Assembly: GCF_900087015.1 (NCBI RefSeq)
Contig: NZ_FLKP01000002.1
Span: forward strand, 930,001 to 994,000
Reading direction: 5' to 3'
DNA length: 64,000 nucleotides
DNA from: Christensenella timonensis
GTDB taxonomy: Bacteria; Bacillota; Clostridia; Christensenellales; Christensenellaceae
This document shows, one piece after another, positions 16,773-25,349 of this stretch (the first letter of the stretch is position 1; every line of letters begins with the position of its first letter). The notes under the pieces are model-generated. The model saw nothing but the letters and a program-made list of their open reading frames with translations, did no database searches and was not told where the DNA came from. The position numbers were made by a program, and so were the translations under genes.

Positions 16773-17735
16773 ATGACAAAAGTGATGTCCACACCCGCTG
16801 CGAAGCGCGTAGCGGGAGAACGAAAAATTGACCTTGCAAAGGTCAAGGGAACAGGCATCGGCGGTTATGTGCAATTAAGCGACGTGCTTTCCTTCAAGGG
16901 AGGCAGGGCGACGTTTTTGGCCCGCGCGATGGCGGATTACTTAGGGCTCGATATCGACGCGGTACCGGCCGAAGGCGATATGGTGCGCAAGGCGGACGTG
17001 CTTGCTTATAAGGCGCTGATGGGCGAAGATAAGATCATACCGCTGAACGGTATGAGAAAAACGATCGCGAGACAGATGAAGGCAAGTCTTGATACGGCGG
17101 CGCAGTATACGATCATGGGCGAGGCGGATTGTTCCAAACTAAAGCCGCTCATGAAACAGTACACGGCGGACTGCCTGGAGAAAACAGGCGTAAAGCCGAC
17201 GTTTTCCGATCTGTTTATCAAGGCGGCGGCGATGGCGCTCAAGATGAATCCTATGCTGAATTCGTCCTTTATGGAAGACCACGTGCTTTTGAAAGGAAAT
17301 ATCAACATCGGCCTTGCGGTATCGCTGGGCGAGGACGGACTCATCGTACCGAACCTGAAAAACGCGCACATGATGTCCCTATATGAAATCACGAAGATGC
17401 GCGAGGATCTCGTGACGCGCGCAAGGGAAGGAAAGCTGACGCCGGACGAATATTCCGGAGGAACGTTCTCCATTTCCAATTATGGGCGCACGCCGGTACA
17501 GTATTTCACACCGATCATCAACGTGCCGGAAAGTGCGATCATCGGCATCGGCAACATGACGAATAAGCCGGTAGCGGTTGGAAACGATATTGGTATCCGC
17601 CCGATGCTGGGATTGAGCCTGACGCTTGACCACAGGCACATCGACGGGACGACAGGCGAAAAATTCTTGAAGGATTTCCGTGATATCATCGAAAATCCGG
17701 ATCAGTTGCTTGACGAAAGCAACCTTAGCAAGTAG
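16773..17735 (+). CDS. acoC: Dihydrolipoamide acyltransferase (E2) lacking a lipoyl domain
   Basis: A 320-aa E2. Residues about 5-38 (TPAAKRVAGERKIDLAKVKGTG) form a peripheral-subunit-binding domain and a second, more degenerate copy may follow at about 45-80. The catalytic domain runs from about 90 to the end, with MRKTIARQMKAS, ALKMNPMLNSSF, TFSISNYG and the active-site HxxxDG in DHRHIDG. No N-terminal lipoyl domain is present: the protein starts at the binding domain, ATG 16773 has GGGGGA at good distance, and only 12 bp separate it from E1 beta. The lipoyl domain is instead carried by the E3 protein encoded next. The enzyme must therefore take acyl groups from that arm. Confidence 0.88.
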   Translation: MTKVMSTPAAKRVAGERKIDLAKVKGTGIGGYVQLSDVLSFKGGRATFLARAMADYLGLDIDAVPAEGDMVRKADVLAYKALMGEDKIIPLNGMRKTIARQMKASLDTAAQYTIMGEADCSKLKPLMKQYTADCLEKTGVKPTFSDLFIKAAAMALKMNPMLNSSFMEDHVLLKGNINIGLAVSLGEDGLIVPNLKNAHMMSLYEITKMREDLVTRAREGKLTPDEYSGGTFSISNYGRTPVQYFTPIINVPESAIIGIGNMTNKPVAVGNDIGIRPMLGLSLTLDHRHIDGTTGEKFLKDFRDIIENPDQLLDESNLSK

Positions 17736-17749
17736 AAAGGAAGAATAAA

Positions 17750-19483
17750 ATGGGTAATTTTATTACGATGCCTAAGCTCGGTATGACGATGGCTGAGGGC
17801 AAGATCATAAAATGGTTGGTAGAGGAAGGCGCGACGGTAGAAAAGGGCGACTACATCTTTGAAGTGGAAACGGACAAGACTTCGCTGGAAGTGGACGTTT
17901 TGTATTCCGGTACGATCCTGAAAATCTATTACGGCGCAGGTGAAACGGCGCCGGTCAACGAACCGGTGGCATTCATCGGGCAGGAGGGAGAGGAGATCCC
18001 GGAGGTAGACAAATCGGCGGCAGCGGCGCCGGAAGAAGCAGAGGCAGCACCTGCCCCGGCGGCAGCGCCCGCAGCGGTGGCTCCGGCGAAAAAGGAAGTC
18101 ACAAAGGAAAAAGCGAAGCGGCCGGAAGGTAACTTTGATTATGACCTGGTCGTCATCGGCGCGGGCCCGGGCGGATATGTTGCGGCCATCCGTGCGGCGC
18201 AGCTGGGCGCAAAGGTTGCGGTCGTGGAAAAGGACACGGTAGGCGGCACATGCCTAAACCGCGGATGCATCCCCACAAAGGCGTACTACGCAAGCGCGAA
18301 GCACTGGAAGGATATCCAGAACGCGGATGAGTTTGGTATCTCGGTGAGCGGATCCTCCTTTGACTGGAAGAAGATCCTTAATAGGAAGAATAAGATCGTG
18401 GAGCAGCTTACGAACGGCGTAGGCGGGCTCTTCAAGAAAAACAAGGTAGAACTCATACAGGGCGAAGCAGTTGTCGAGAAAGCCAACGAAGTCAAGGTCG
18501 GCGGCAAGACGTATACCTGCGCGTTTATGCTGCTTGCGACGGGCGCAAAGCCGGCTTCGGTGATCAAGACGGACGCGAGGCTCCTCAATACAGACCAGAT
18601 CCTCGATATCGACAAGCTGCCTGCGTCCATCGTGATTATTGGCGGCGGCGTGATCGGCTGCGAAATGGCGTGCATCTTCAATGCGTTCGGCGTACAGACG
18701 ACGGTTGTGGAGCTGATGGATCAGATCCTGCCCATGACGGACGACGAAGTGGCGGCAACGCTGGCAGAGCACATGAAGAAGAGCGGTATCAACCTTCTGA
18801 CGGGCACGACATGCGACGAGATCAAGGAAGGAAACGGCAAGTATACGATCAAGCTTTCCAATGGACAGACCATGGAATGTGAAATGATGCTGGAAGCGGT
18901 CGGAAGGAGCGCAGAGGGCAGCGGTTTTGAAAAGCTCGACGTGAAACGTACGCCCAAGGGCTGCGTGGAAGTGGATGACCTCATGCGTACGAGCGTGGAC
19001 AATATCTATGCGATCGGCGACATCAACGGAAAGTTCCAGCTCGCGCATGCAGCTTCCGAGCAGGGCATCCTTGCGGTGGAGCACATGTTTGGCGGAATCG
19101 AATCCGCGGACGAACAGCCCGTCCCGTCGTGTATCTTCACAGACCTGGAGATCGCGTTTGTAGGGTTGACGGAAAAGCAGGCAAAGGAACAGGGTATCCC
19201 GGTGAAGACGTATAAGTTCCCCTATGCGGCAAACGGCAAAGCGCTGACGCTCGGCGAAGCGGAAGGCTTTGTGAAAGTGATTGCAGATGAACGCTGGGGC
19301 GAGATCCTGGGCGTGCATATCATCGGTGCGGAAGCTTCGAGCATGATCGAAGAGGCTGTAATGGCGATGCGCTGCGAAGCGACGGCGCAGGCGGCGGGCA
19401 GCACCATCCACGCGCATCCGACCCTTTCAGAGACCCTGATGGAAGCGTTCCTCGGCGCAAGCCGCGGCGCGATCCACATGTAA
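17750..19483 (+). CDS. acoL: Dihydrolipoyl dehydrogenase (E3) with N-terminal lipoyl domain
   Basis: A 577-aa fusion. Residues 1-80 are a lipoyl domain with the modified lysine K43 in VETDKTSLE. An Ala/Pro/Glu-rich flexible linker follows (about 85-125). The rest is a full flavoprotein disulfide reductase: FAD site VIGAGPGGYVAAI, redox pair C168/C173 in GGTCLNRGC, NAD site IIGGGVIGCEMA, FAD-binding IGDING, and the C-terminal dimer motif HIIGAEASSMIEE with HAHPTLSE. It reoxidises lipoamide to form NADH and also supplies the swinging arm that E2 lacks. It ends the operon ahead of a strong terminator. Lipoyl-E3 fusions are known in some clostridial acetoin systems and mycoplasmas. Confidence 0.93.
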   Translation: MGNFITMPKLGMTMAEGKIIKWLVEEGATVEKGDYIFEVETDKTSLEVDVLYSGTILKIYYGAGETAPVNEPVAFIGQEGEEIPEVDKSAAAAPEEAEAAPAPAAAPAAVAPAKKEVTKEKAKRPEGNFDYDLVVIGAGPGGYVAAIRAAQLGAKVAVVEKDTVGGTCLNRGCIPTKAYYASAKHWKDIQNADEFGISVSGSSFDWKKILNRKNKIVEQLTNGVGGLFKKNKVELIQGEAVVEKANEVKVGGKTYTCAFMLLATGAKPASVIKTDARLLNTDQILDIDKLPASIVIIGGGVIGCEMACIFNAFGVQTTVVELMDQILPMTDDEVAATLAEHMKKSGINLLTGTTCDEIKEGNGKYTIKLSNGQTMECEMMLEAVGRSAEGSGFEKLDVKRTPKGCVEVDDLMRTSVDNIYAIGDINGKFQLAHAASEQGILAVEHMFGGIESADEQPVPSCIFTDLEIAFVGLTEKQAKEQGIPVKTYKFPYAANGKALTLGEAEGFVKVIADERWGEILGVHIIGAEASSMIEEAVMAMRCEATAQAAGSTIHAHPTLSETLMEAFLGASRGAIHM

Positions 19484-19515
19484 TCAGCGTAACACTCCTT
19501 AAAAATATGGTACAT

Positions 19516-19553
19516 AAAAAGAGGCAGCCGCTTTAAGCGGTCAGCCTCTTTTT
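19516..19553. terminator. Intrinsic terminator of the dehydrogenase operon
   Basis: AAAAAGAGGC / GCCTCTTTTT outer stem, CCGCT / AGCGG inner stem, then T-run. It could also serve the minus-strand thioredoxin transcript. Confidence 0.85.
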
Positions 19554-19573
19554 ATGATTGGGGGTATATGCAA

Positions 19574-19591
19574 ACGCGAAACGTTTCGCGT
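19574..19591. promoter_or_regulatory. 18-bp perfect palindrome
   Basis: ACGCGAAACGTTTCGCGT is fully symmetric with no loop, 10 bp beyond the thioredoxin stop codon and 21 bp past the terminator. A LacI-like protein-binding site is possible; as a hairpin it would be poor. Confidence 0.4.
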
Positions 19592-19600
19592 CTGAAGCAA

Positions 19601-19915
19601 TTATGCGTTTTCTACGAAGTCGACGATCTCTTCCTTGGATTTTACGCCGACAAAGCGGCCCATTTTTGCACCGCCGTCAAAAAGATAAACGGTGGGAATG
19701 GACATCACCCCGTATTCCTTGGCAAGATTCTGCGCCTCGTCGACATTGACCTTAACGATTTTCAGGTTCGGGATTTCGCCGTCGATTTCTTCCAGGATAG
19801 GCGTAAGCATTTTGCACGGTCCGCACCAATCGGCATAAAAATCGACTAACACCATATTTTTATCTTGCAGAACCTCTGAGTCGAACTGTCCTTCGGTGAT
19901 ATGTTTGATACTCAT
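19601..19915 (-). CDS. trxA: Thioredoxin
   Basis: A 104-aa thioredoxin with the redox site WCGPC in VDFYADWCGPCKM, the cis-proline loop MSIPTVYLF, and normal length. It reduces protein disulfides in the cytoplasm using thioredoxin reductase, which is not encoded nearby. AAGGAG lies about 12 bases upstream of the ATG, slightly far. It is downstream of the fetAB genes on the same strand with an 80-bp AT-rich gap, so it may have its own promoter. Confidence 0.96.
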   Translation of the reverse strand: MSIKHITEGQFDSEVLQDKNMVLVDFYADWCGPCKMLTPILEEIDGEIPNLKIVKVNVDEAQNLAKEYGVMSIPTVYLFDGGAKMGRFVGVKSKEEIVDFVENA

Positions 19916-19994
19916 AATAAATACACACTCCTTACACTTTCTTATTGTTTGTTAAAATATATTTACCCAGTGAGGATATCATTAAACAAATTAT

Positions 19995-20774
19995 TTATAC
20001 TTCCACGCCATTGAATTCCCGTTTTAAAAAACAGCGCGAGGCCATGGTGAGGAAGATGAGCACGCAGATGGCGACGCTGCCCAGGATAGCAAGCATCACG
20101 CCGATCTGGTAACGCACGGCAAGCTCGGGCGGCGTTCCTGCAAGGATCTGCCCGGTCATCATGCCCGGCAAGGTGACGATACCCATCGTGAGCATGGACG
20201 TTAGCGTGGGCAGAATGGCGTTCGTAAACGCGTTGTTGATGCTGTCGCGAACAGCGCGTTTGGGCGTCGCACCCAGCATAAGCGCCTGTTCGATGTGCCC
20301 GCGGCTTTGCTTGAACTCCGTGACCAGCGTATTCATGGAAAGGGCGACGCCTGTCATGGAATTGCCGAGTACCATGCCCGCGATGCTGACGAAATAACGC
20401 GTTTCGTACCATGGCTTAACGCCAATGACCAGGGCCAGGAAATAAACCATGACGCACGAGGAGCCGATCGTGATGGCAACTGCGACCGGCCGCCGCACAA
20501 TGGGGCGCAGCTCTTTGGGTGCGCGGTACGTAACGGTCAGGACGGCAAATACGAGCATGCCTAAAAAGATTGCCAGCGTGAGCCACCAGCTGGGGTTATT
20601 GAACGCAAGGGTCAGGAGATACCCTGCCAGCACCAGTTGCAACGTCATGCGCAATGTCGATATGACGACTTGCTTTTTCTTGTCGATCCCGCGTATCTTG
20701 AACAAGACAAGGAGCAGGATCACAAAAATATAAGCGGCAACGAGCTGCCAGATGGTGATGACTACCGAATCCAT
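19995..20774 (-). CDS. fetB: FetB-like ABC transporter permease (metal export, UPF0014)
   Basis: A 259-aa permease with about seven hydrophobic segments and the UPF0014 family core: GNSMTGVALSMNTL, ALMLGATPKRAVRDSI and TLPGMMTGQILAGTPPELAVRYQI. In E. coli FetAB exports iron and helps in peroxide resistance; the same role is inferred. Its start overlaps the end of the ATPase gene by 13 bp, indicating translational coupling. The next gene downstream is thioredoxin, consistent with a loose redox/metal stress theme, though that is only suggestive. Confidence 0.9.
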   Translation of the reverse strand: MDSVVITIWQLVAAYIFVILLLVLFKIRGIDKKKQVVISTLRMTLQLVLAGYLLTLAFNNPSWWLTLAIFLGMLVFAVLTVTYRAPKELRPIVRRPVAVAITIGSSCVMVYFLALVIGVKPWYETRYFVSIAGMVLGNSMTGVALSMNTLVTEFKQSRGHIEQALMLGATPKRAVRDSINNAFTNAILPTLTSMLTMGIVTLPGMMTGQILAGTPPELAVRYQIGVMLAILGSVAICVLIFLTMASRCFLKREFNGVEV

Positions 20775-21388
20775 GTAAATCCGCCCCCTTTATGCACCTC
20801 GGCATGGCGGTCGCACAGCTCCGCGCTTTCAGGCGAATGTGTGACCAATATGACTGTGCTCCCGAGCTCACGGATGAACCTGAGGATATTCCGCATGACG
20901 GCAAGCTGCGTATCTTCATCGAGCGCGCTCGTGGGCTCGTCGATGAGGTAAGTTTCGCTTTTTAAGGAAAGGGCGCGCGCAAGGCATAGCCTGGAGCGTT
21001 CCCCTCCGGACAACATTTTCGTTTCGTGGCTGAGCGGAACGGGAAGCTGTACGCAGCGCAGGATATCTTCAAAAAAAGAATCCTCCGGCACAGGACGGTC
21101 GGAAAAATCAAAGGCGATCTTCAAATTATAACCGACATTGCCTTCGTAGACCACGGGGGACTGGGCTGCCATGGTGACGCGGCGGCGCAGGTTCTTAAGC
21201 GCACGGATATCGCGTCCGTCATAAAAAATTTGTCCGCTGTCCGGCAGGTAAAGGCCGTCGAGCAATTTTAAAAGCGTTGTTTTCCCGGCGCCGGAAGGGC
21301 CGGTGACCGCGGTCGACCGTCCTTTTGGAAAATGCAGATCGCCAATATGCAGAATGTCGCGGTAAACAAGATTTTTTACCCGGTACAT
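20762..21388 (-). CDS. fetA: FetA-like ABC transporter ATP-binding protein
   Basis: A 208-aa ABC ATPase: Walker A GPSGAGKTT, Q-loop AAQSPVVYEG, signature LSGGERSRLCLARAL, Walker B YLIDEPTSALDE, switch His VTHS. It pairs with the permease overlapping its 3' end. The short length and the VVYEGNVGYNL stretch after the Q-loop fit YbbL/FetA. It starts 20 bp after the GtrA-like gene, so the three may share a transcript, although no functional link between them is known. Confidence 0.9.
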   Translation of the reverse strand: MYRVKNLVYRDILHIGDLHFPKGRSTAVTGPSGAGKTTLLKLLDGLYLPDSGQIFYDGRDIRALKNLRRRVTMAAQSPVVYEGNVGYNLKIAFDFSDRPVPEDSFFEDILRCVQLPVPLSHETKMLSGGERSRLCLARALSLKSETYLIDEPTSALDEDTQLAVMRNILRFIRELGSTVILVTHSPESAELCDRHAEVHKGGGFTWIR

Positions 21389-21408
21389 GAGCGCACCCCA
21401 ATCATACC

Positions 21409-22341
21409 TTACTTTAAGAGGCCTTTTGATTCTTTGAATACCCAGTCGCGCTGGATGGAAAAACTGGCAATAAAAATGATGAGATCCACCACTACCTTGA
21501 GCAGCGTATTGACTTCGTCGCCGCCGCCCAGCATGGAACCGATCCCCCAGACCAGCAGCCAGGAAACGATGAGCTGCGCGGCGGCGAGGATGATGAAACG
21601 GATCACGGTGCCGCGCGAACGGGCCTGTGAATTGAATACGGCGCCTTTATTGAGCAGGTAAGTCGCAATGGAACACAAGATCCTCGAGATAACGGTCGCC
21701 GTCAGTATTTTGAATTCATCGTCCAAAAACGAGAAAAGCTTTTGAAACAGGTAGAAAGTGCCGATGTCCACCAGATATGCGATGAACGCGGCGATGCTGA
21801 ACTTGATGAATACGAGGTACAGCTTCAAGGAAGAGGTAAGGAGCTCAAAACCGGGGGCCGTATCGATTTTGGCCTGTGTGGGAATATCCACGATCGCCAG
21901 GTTCTTTTCACGCGCTTCCAAAAGGATATTGGAACAAAAGGCCCTATCCTTGCTTTTCATACGCGTCATGAGCTCCAGGTTTTCGCGTGACATGGCAAAC
22001 AGCGAGGAACACACGTCGCGTGCTTCGATCCCCGACAAAAAACCGTAAATATTCTGCGCAAGGGATTTTTTCACGGTCTGTTCCCGCGAACCGACATAGA
22101 CCTTTTCAGGTTCGCCCGTCGCCGCCTGTGCGACCTTTTCGACATCCTCAAAGACAAAACCTTCACCCGCGTCAAGGCGCACAAAAAGAGGCGCATCCGA
22201 CTCCTTGAGTGCAAACTGGAAAAATGCGCGCATAGTCATGTCCGGCTGCGGCTCAAGTATGCGGAAGCCGGCCTGGCTCAGTTGCTGTGATAAAGTTTTG
22301 TCGCTGCCGGTCAGAAGAACCGTTATCCTGCTCGTATCCAT
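21409..22341 (-). CDS. GtrA-like membrane protein fused to a degenerate GT2 glycosyltransferase domain
   Basis: A 310-aa protein. The C-terminal part (from about residue 178) is a four-helix GtrA/DPMS-associated domain (IKFSIAAFIAYLVDIGTFYLF, LLNKGAVF, FSIQRDWVF). Residues 1-170 resemble only the remains of a polyprenol-phosphate sugar transferase: VYVGSREQTVKKSLAQN, FLSGIEARDVCSSLFAMSR and LLEAREKNLAIVDIPTQAKI follow the C-terminal half of the GT2 catalytic fold. The nucleotide-binding N-terminal motif and the DxD are not recognisable, so it is probably inactive as an enzyme. GtrA proteins are thought to flip or position lipid-linked sugars for cell-surface glycosylation. Confidence 0.75.
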   Translation of the reverse strand: MDTSRITVLLTGSDKTLSQQLSQAGFRILEPQPDMTMRAFFQFALKESDAPLFVRLDAGEGFVFEDVEKVAQAATGEPEKVYVGSREQTVKKSLAQNIYGFLSGIEARDVCSSLFAMSRENLELMTRMKSKDRAFCSNILLEAREKNLAIVDIPTQAKIDTAPGFELLTSSLKLYLVFIKFSIAAFIAYLVDIGTFYLFQKLFSFLDDEFKILTATVISRILCSIATYLLNKGAVFNSQARSRGTVIRFIILAAAQLIVSWLLVWGIGSMLGGGDEVNTLLKVVVDLIIFIASFSIQRDWVFKESKGLLK

Positions 22342-22409
22342 AACGCTACTATTCTACCATTTTATCTGAAATTTGGCAATGCAGGTTAAAAAAGTAGTGT
22401 GTGGCGTTT

Positions 22410-22438
22410 TTGCATTGGCGGGGGATTTCGTATATAAT
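22410..22438 (+). promoter_or_regulatory. Promoter of the small membrane-anchored protein gene
   Basis: TTGCAT 22410-22415 and TATAAT 22433-22438, 17-bp spacer. The -10 overlaps an in-frame ATG at 22437, which therefore cannot be the main start. Confidence 0.7.
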
Positions 22439-22472
22439 GGGGAAAAGAAAGTATCCGGGGAGGGATCGTAAG

Positions 22473-22814
22473 GTGCGCGCGCTGCGGAATATCCTGATTT
22501 TGCTGATCGCTGTGGTCGTGTTTGTATTTGTATTCGCCGGGCACAGCGACCTCGACCAATATCTGCCGCTCATGGAAACAAAGGGAGCGGTCACGACAAT
22601 GGTATTTGGCGGGGTATATGACCTCGGAGGCGGGGATTATCTCGTGCGCTTAAGCGATAAGGATGCCTTTGTGGACAAAATGTTGGAGGACGGCTGGGTG
22701 ATGCAGCCGGACGAAGATAGAAAGCTGGTATTTGAAAAGGATGGACAGGATGTGGCTTATCAGGAATCGGGATTCCTGGGCGGATTCACGATATACAGGC
22801 TGGTACCGAGATAA
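22473..22814 (+). CDS. Small membrane-anchored protein, function unknown
   Basis: A 113-aa protein starting at GTG 22473, behind GGGGAGGGA and the promoter just upstream. It has one hydrophobic helix at residues 5-21 (ILILLIAVVVFVFVFAG), then a soluble domain of about 85 residues outside the cell, with a Gly-rich FGGVYDLGGGDY turn and a C-terminal GFTIYRLVPR strand. No family is recognised. It stands alone between a divergent GtrA-like gene and a terminator. The window also holds other short one-helix proteins. Confidence 0.7.
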   Translation: MRALRNILILLIAVVVFVFVFAGHSDLDQYLPLMETKGAVTTMVFGGVYDLGGGDYLVRLSDKDAFVDKMLEDGWVMQPDEDRKLVFEKDGQDVAYQESGFLGGFTIYRLVPR

Positions 22815-22845
22815 AAAAAGCTGCCTTTATACGGCAGCTTTTTTT
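22814..22845. terminator. Bidirectional intrinsic terminator
   Basis: AAAAAAGCTGCC / GGCAGCTTTTTT with a 7-nt loop, shared by the small protein gene (+) and the glycosyltransferase operon (-). Confidence 0.92.
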
Positions 22846-22855
22846 ATGAAGTCTT

Positions 22856-25114
22856 TTAATCGTCGCGCGTACGGTTGGGATTGATCGAATAATCCTCAAA
22901 CTCGTGCGTCAGGTTCTTGCTGTACAGGGGATCGTACGGATACTTTGCGTCCCACTTGGAAAGCCACTTTTTTTGCTCGCCCTCAAAGCGTTTGATTTTT
23001 TCAGGGGTTTCTTCGTAGCCGCGCGTTTTGGACTCGTAGTGGTAAAGCTCGGCAAACGGCGTGAACAGGTTGATATAGCCTTTTTCACGTATTTTCAGGC
23101 ACAAGTCTACATCGTTGAATGCGACGACAAACTGCTCGTCAAAGCCGCCGGCCTCTTCAAACACACTTTTTCTGACCATCAGGCAGGCGGCGGTCACGCC
23201 TGCGACATCCTGCGCAAAGGTCATGCGGCCAAACGAACCCACCTCCCAGCGGTCAAGGTGCTTGTGGGAATGTCCGGCGACCGGGCCGATTTTGAGAACC
23301 ACGCCGGCATGCTGGATGGTATCGTCGGGATAGTAGAGCTTCGCACCCACCGCACCGATCTCCCGGCGCACCGCATGCATGGCCATTTGCTCCAGCCAGT
23401 CGGGGGAGATGATCGACACATCGTTGTTTAAAAACAGCAGCAATTCGCCTTTTGCCTGCCGGGCGGCAAAATTGTTGATGGCCGCGTAGTTAAAAATACC
23501 GTCCCAGGTAACGACACGGATGTTGTTATGCTGTTTCAATTTTTCGTAATACGCGAAAATTTCCTTGCCTGTACTGTTGTTTTCCACGACGAGGATTTCG
23601 TAATTATCGTACGTCGATTTGGATAAAATCGAATCGATACACTTTTTAAGCGTAGCGCTCTCATCCTTGTTGGGAATGATGATGGAAATGAGCGGATGCG
23701 GCGTGGGGATATCGTAGCTTGTAATGTAATAGTTATCGAGCGTATGATAGGAAACATGCGCGTTTTTCATGCCACGGCGCAAAAAGGCTGCTTCGAGAGC
23801 CTTTTTTCCGGCCTCCACCGTATAGCTTTTGGTATCGGATGAAAACGCCGTAGACGTTTCGGATATCCGCCAGTGGTAGAGGATGTCGGCGATATGGCCG
23901 ACTTTTTTGGCTTTTTCCGTTGCGCGCAAAAAAAGGTCGTAATCCTGCGCGCCGTTAAACTGCGCGTTAAAAGCGCCGACTTCATCGAGCAGGGATTTTT
24001 TCATGACTACGAAGTGCGTGATGTAATTGAACGCAAGGAACATATTGGGCGCAAAATCCGGCTTGAAAAATGGATCGAAGCGCCTGTCGCCATCCTCTGT
24101 GATCTTATCCTCGTCCGAATAGATGAATTCATAATCCCGGTCTTTGTTGATCAGGGCTACATTTTCGTAGAGCGCCTGCGGCATGAGCGTATCGTCGTGG
24201 TCTAACAGCGCAATATATTCGCCTGTCGCCATCTCGATCGCGCGGTTGGAATTGCCGGAGATCCCTTCGTTTTGATCGAGCCTTTTATAGACGATGCGTT
24301 CGTCATGGTAGGAAGCGGCGATACTTTGCAGGCCGTTTGCCTGCGTGCTGCCGTCCGCCAAACACAGCTCCCAGTTTGCATAGGTCTGAGCGATCACAGA
24401 ATCGGCCATCTCGCGGAAAAAGCGTTCGGAGGTATTATAAAGGGGCACGATAATGCTGATTTTAGGCGAATACGCAAATAGATGGGCGCGCTGCGCGGCA
24501 TATTCTTCCTCGGTAGGCGTATTGTTTTTCATCCAATGCAGATATTCGGCGTCGACGCGGAGATACAGCCGGCAAGCGATGCAGCCGCCGCCTTCTAAGA
24601 TGAAACCATGCTTGCTTTTATGACGGTTCACAAATACGCCGCATGTAGGCGAGGATGCCGTAAAAGTAAACGTAAGCGGTACATGCATAACGTTAAGCAA
24701 GGGTAGAAATGAAAAAACGGTGTAGCCGTTGTTTTCGATATCTGCCGATGTTTTTTCCAAAAGCACTTGGCCGCCTGCATCCCGTATTGTCATGGTGATA
24801 GTATCTTCCGGGCTCTCGCTCTGTGTCAGGATATCCACCTGGCCAATGTTACGAGAAGCGGGGGCGACGGTAAAGGTCACACTTTGCTCCGGATGGTAAC
24901 CGGCAGGATTTGCGGGATTTTTGATAAACGATTCGTTGGTGATGATGGCAAACCTGCGCGAAAGGCCCATAGAGCCGTCTCCATATTGCATCTTCTCTTT
25001 GACGCGGCGCAGGAACTCGCGCATGCCATAGTCCCGGATAATGACGCGCACGCGTTTCCATTTTTTGTTTTTGAGTTTTCCCGCAACCTTCGCGAGATTT
25101 TTCAGTTTACCCAT
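22856..25114 (-). CDS. Two-domain family 2 glycosyltransferase
   Basis: A 752-aa protein with a basic N-terminus, a beta-rich region of about 150 residues, and two GT2 domains. Domain 1 (about 227-430) shows SIIVPLYNTSERFF, LADGS and LLDHDDTL (DDD-type metal site). Domain 2 (about 475-720) shows SIIIPNKDESATLKKCIDSI, VVENNS, LLFLNNDVSI and a C-terminal VAFNDVDLCLKI acceptor motif. Such tandem enzymes build rhamnose-rich or other surface polysaccharides on the cytoplasmic membrane face. The start ATG 25114 has GGAGG six bases upstream; an upstream in-frame extension has no such site. Last gene of a three-gene minus-strand operon. Confidence 0.88.
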   Translation of the reverse strand: MGKLKNLAKVAGKLKNKKWKRVRVIIRDYGMREFLRRVKEKMQYGDGSMGLSRRFAIITNESFIKNPANPAGYHPEQSVTFTVAPASRNIGQVDILTQSESPEDTITMTIRDAGGQVLLEKTSADIENNGYTVFSFLPLLNVMHVPLTFTFTASSPTCGVFVNRHKSKHGFILEGGGCIACRLYLRVDAEYLHWMKNNTPTEEEYAAQRAHLFAYSPKISIIVPLYNTSERFFREMADSVIAQTYANWELCLADGSTQANGLQSIAASYHDERIVYKRLDQNEGISGNSNRAIEMATGEYIALLDHDDTLMPQALYENVALINKDRDYEFIYSDEDKITEDGDRRFDPFFKPDFAPNMFLAFNYITHFVVMKKSLLDEVGAFNAQFNGAQDYDLFLRATEKAKKVGHIADILYHWRISETSTAFSSDTKSYTVEAGKKALEAAFLRRGMKNAHVSYHTLDNYYITSYDIPTPHPLISIIIPNKDESATLKKCIDSILSKSTYDNYEILVVENNSTGKEIFAYYEKLKQHNNIRVVTWDGIFNYAAINNFAARQAKGELLLFLNNDVSIISPDWLEQMAMHAVRREIGAVGAKLYYPDDTIQHAGVVLKIGPVAGHSHKHLDRWEVGSFGRMTFAQDVAGVTAACLMVRKSVFEEAGGFDEQFVVAFNDVDLCLKIREKGYINLFTPFAELYHYESKTRGYEETPEKIKRFEGEQKKWLSKWDAKYPYDPLYSKNLTHEFEDYSINPNRTRDD

Positions 25115-25139
25115 GGCTGGCCTCCGATGATGCAGCTGG

Positions 25140-25349
25140 TCATGCGACACCCGCATAGATGATGTTGTAGACCAATATGACGAGCAGGATGAACCCAAAG
25201 ACGCCCAGGATGGTGAACCAGAAAGATTTGGGGATCTTTTCTTTCTTTTGGGGGGCAGCAGTCTTTACTTCCTCAAGCTGCGCCTTGCATTGGGGGCAGA
25301 ATTCCGCAGAGTCGTCAAATTTTGTTTTGCAGATAGGGCAGATTTTCAT
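25140..25349 (-). CDS. Zinc-ribbon single-pass membrane protein
   Basis: A 69-aa protein with an N-terminal double CxxC zinc ribbon (CPICKTKF and CPQCKAQL), a Lys-rich linker and one C-terminal membrane helix (FWFTILGVFGFILLVILVYNII). Its start overlaps the upstream stop as ATGA, so it is coupled to the 25346-25636 gene. No catalytic role is visible. Similar small zinc-ribbon membrane proteins are common in Clostridia and mostly uncharacterised. Confidence 0.8.
   Translation of the reverse strand: MKICPICKTKFDDSAEFCPQCKAQLEEVKTAAPQKKEKIPKSFWFTILGVFGFILLVILVYNIIYAGVA

Noticed and set aside
16761-16800. Frameshift or wrong start hiding a lipoyl domain on E2
   Set aside because: Only 12 bp separate E1 beta from the E2 ATG, which has a good ribosome site; no lipoyl-like sequence is found in any frame nearby.
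18254-19417. 387-aa open frame antisense to the lipoamide dehydrogenase gene
   Set aside because: The sense strand encodes conserved FAD and NAD motifs over the same bases; the antisense product shows none.
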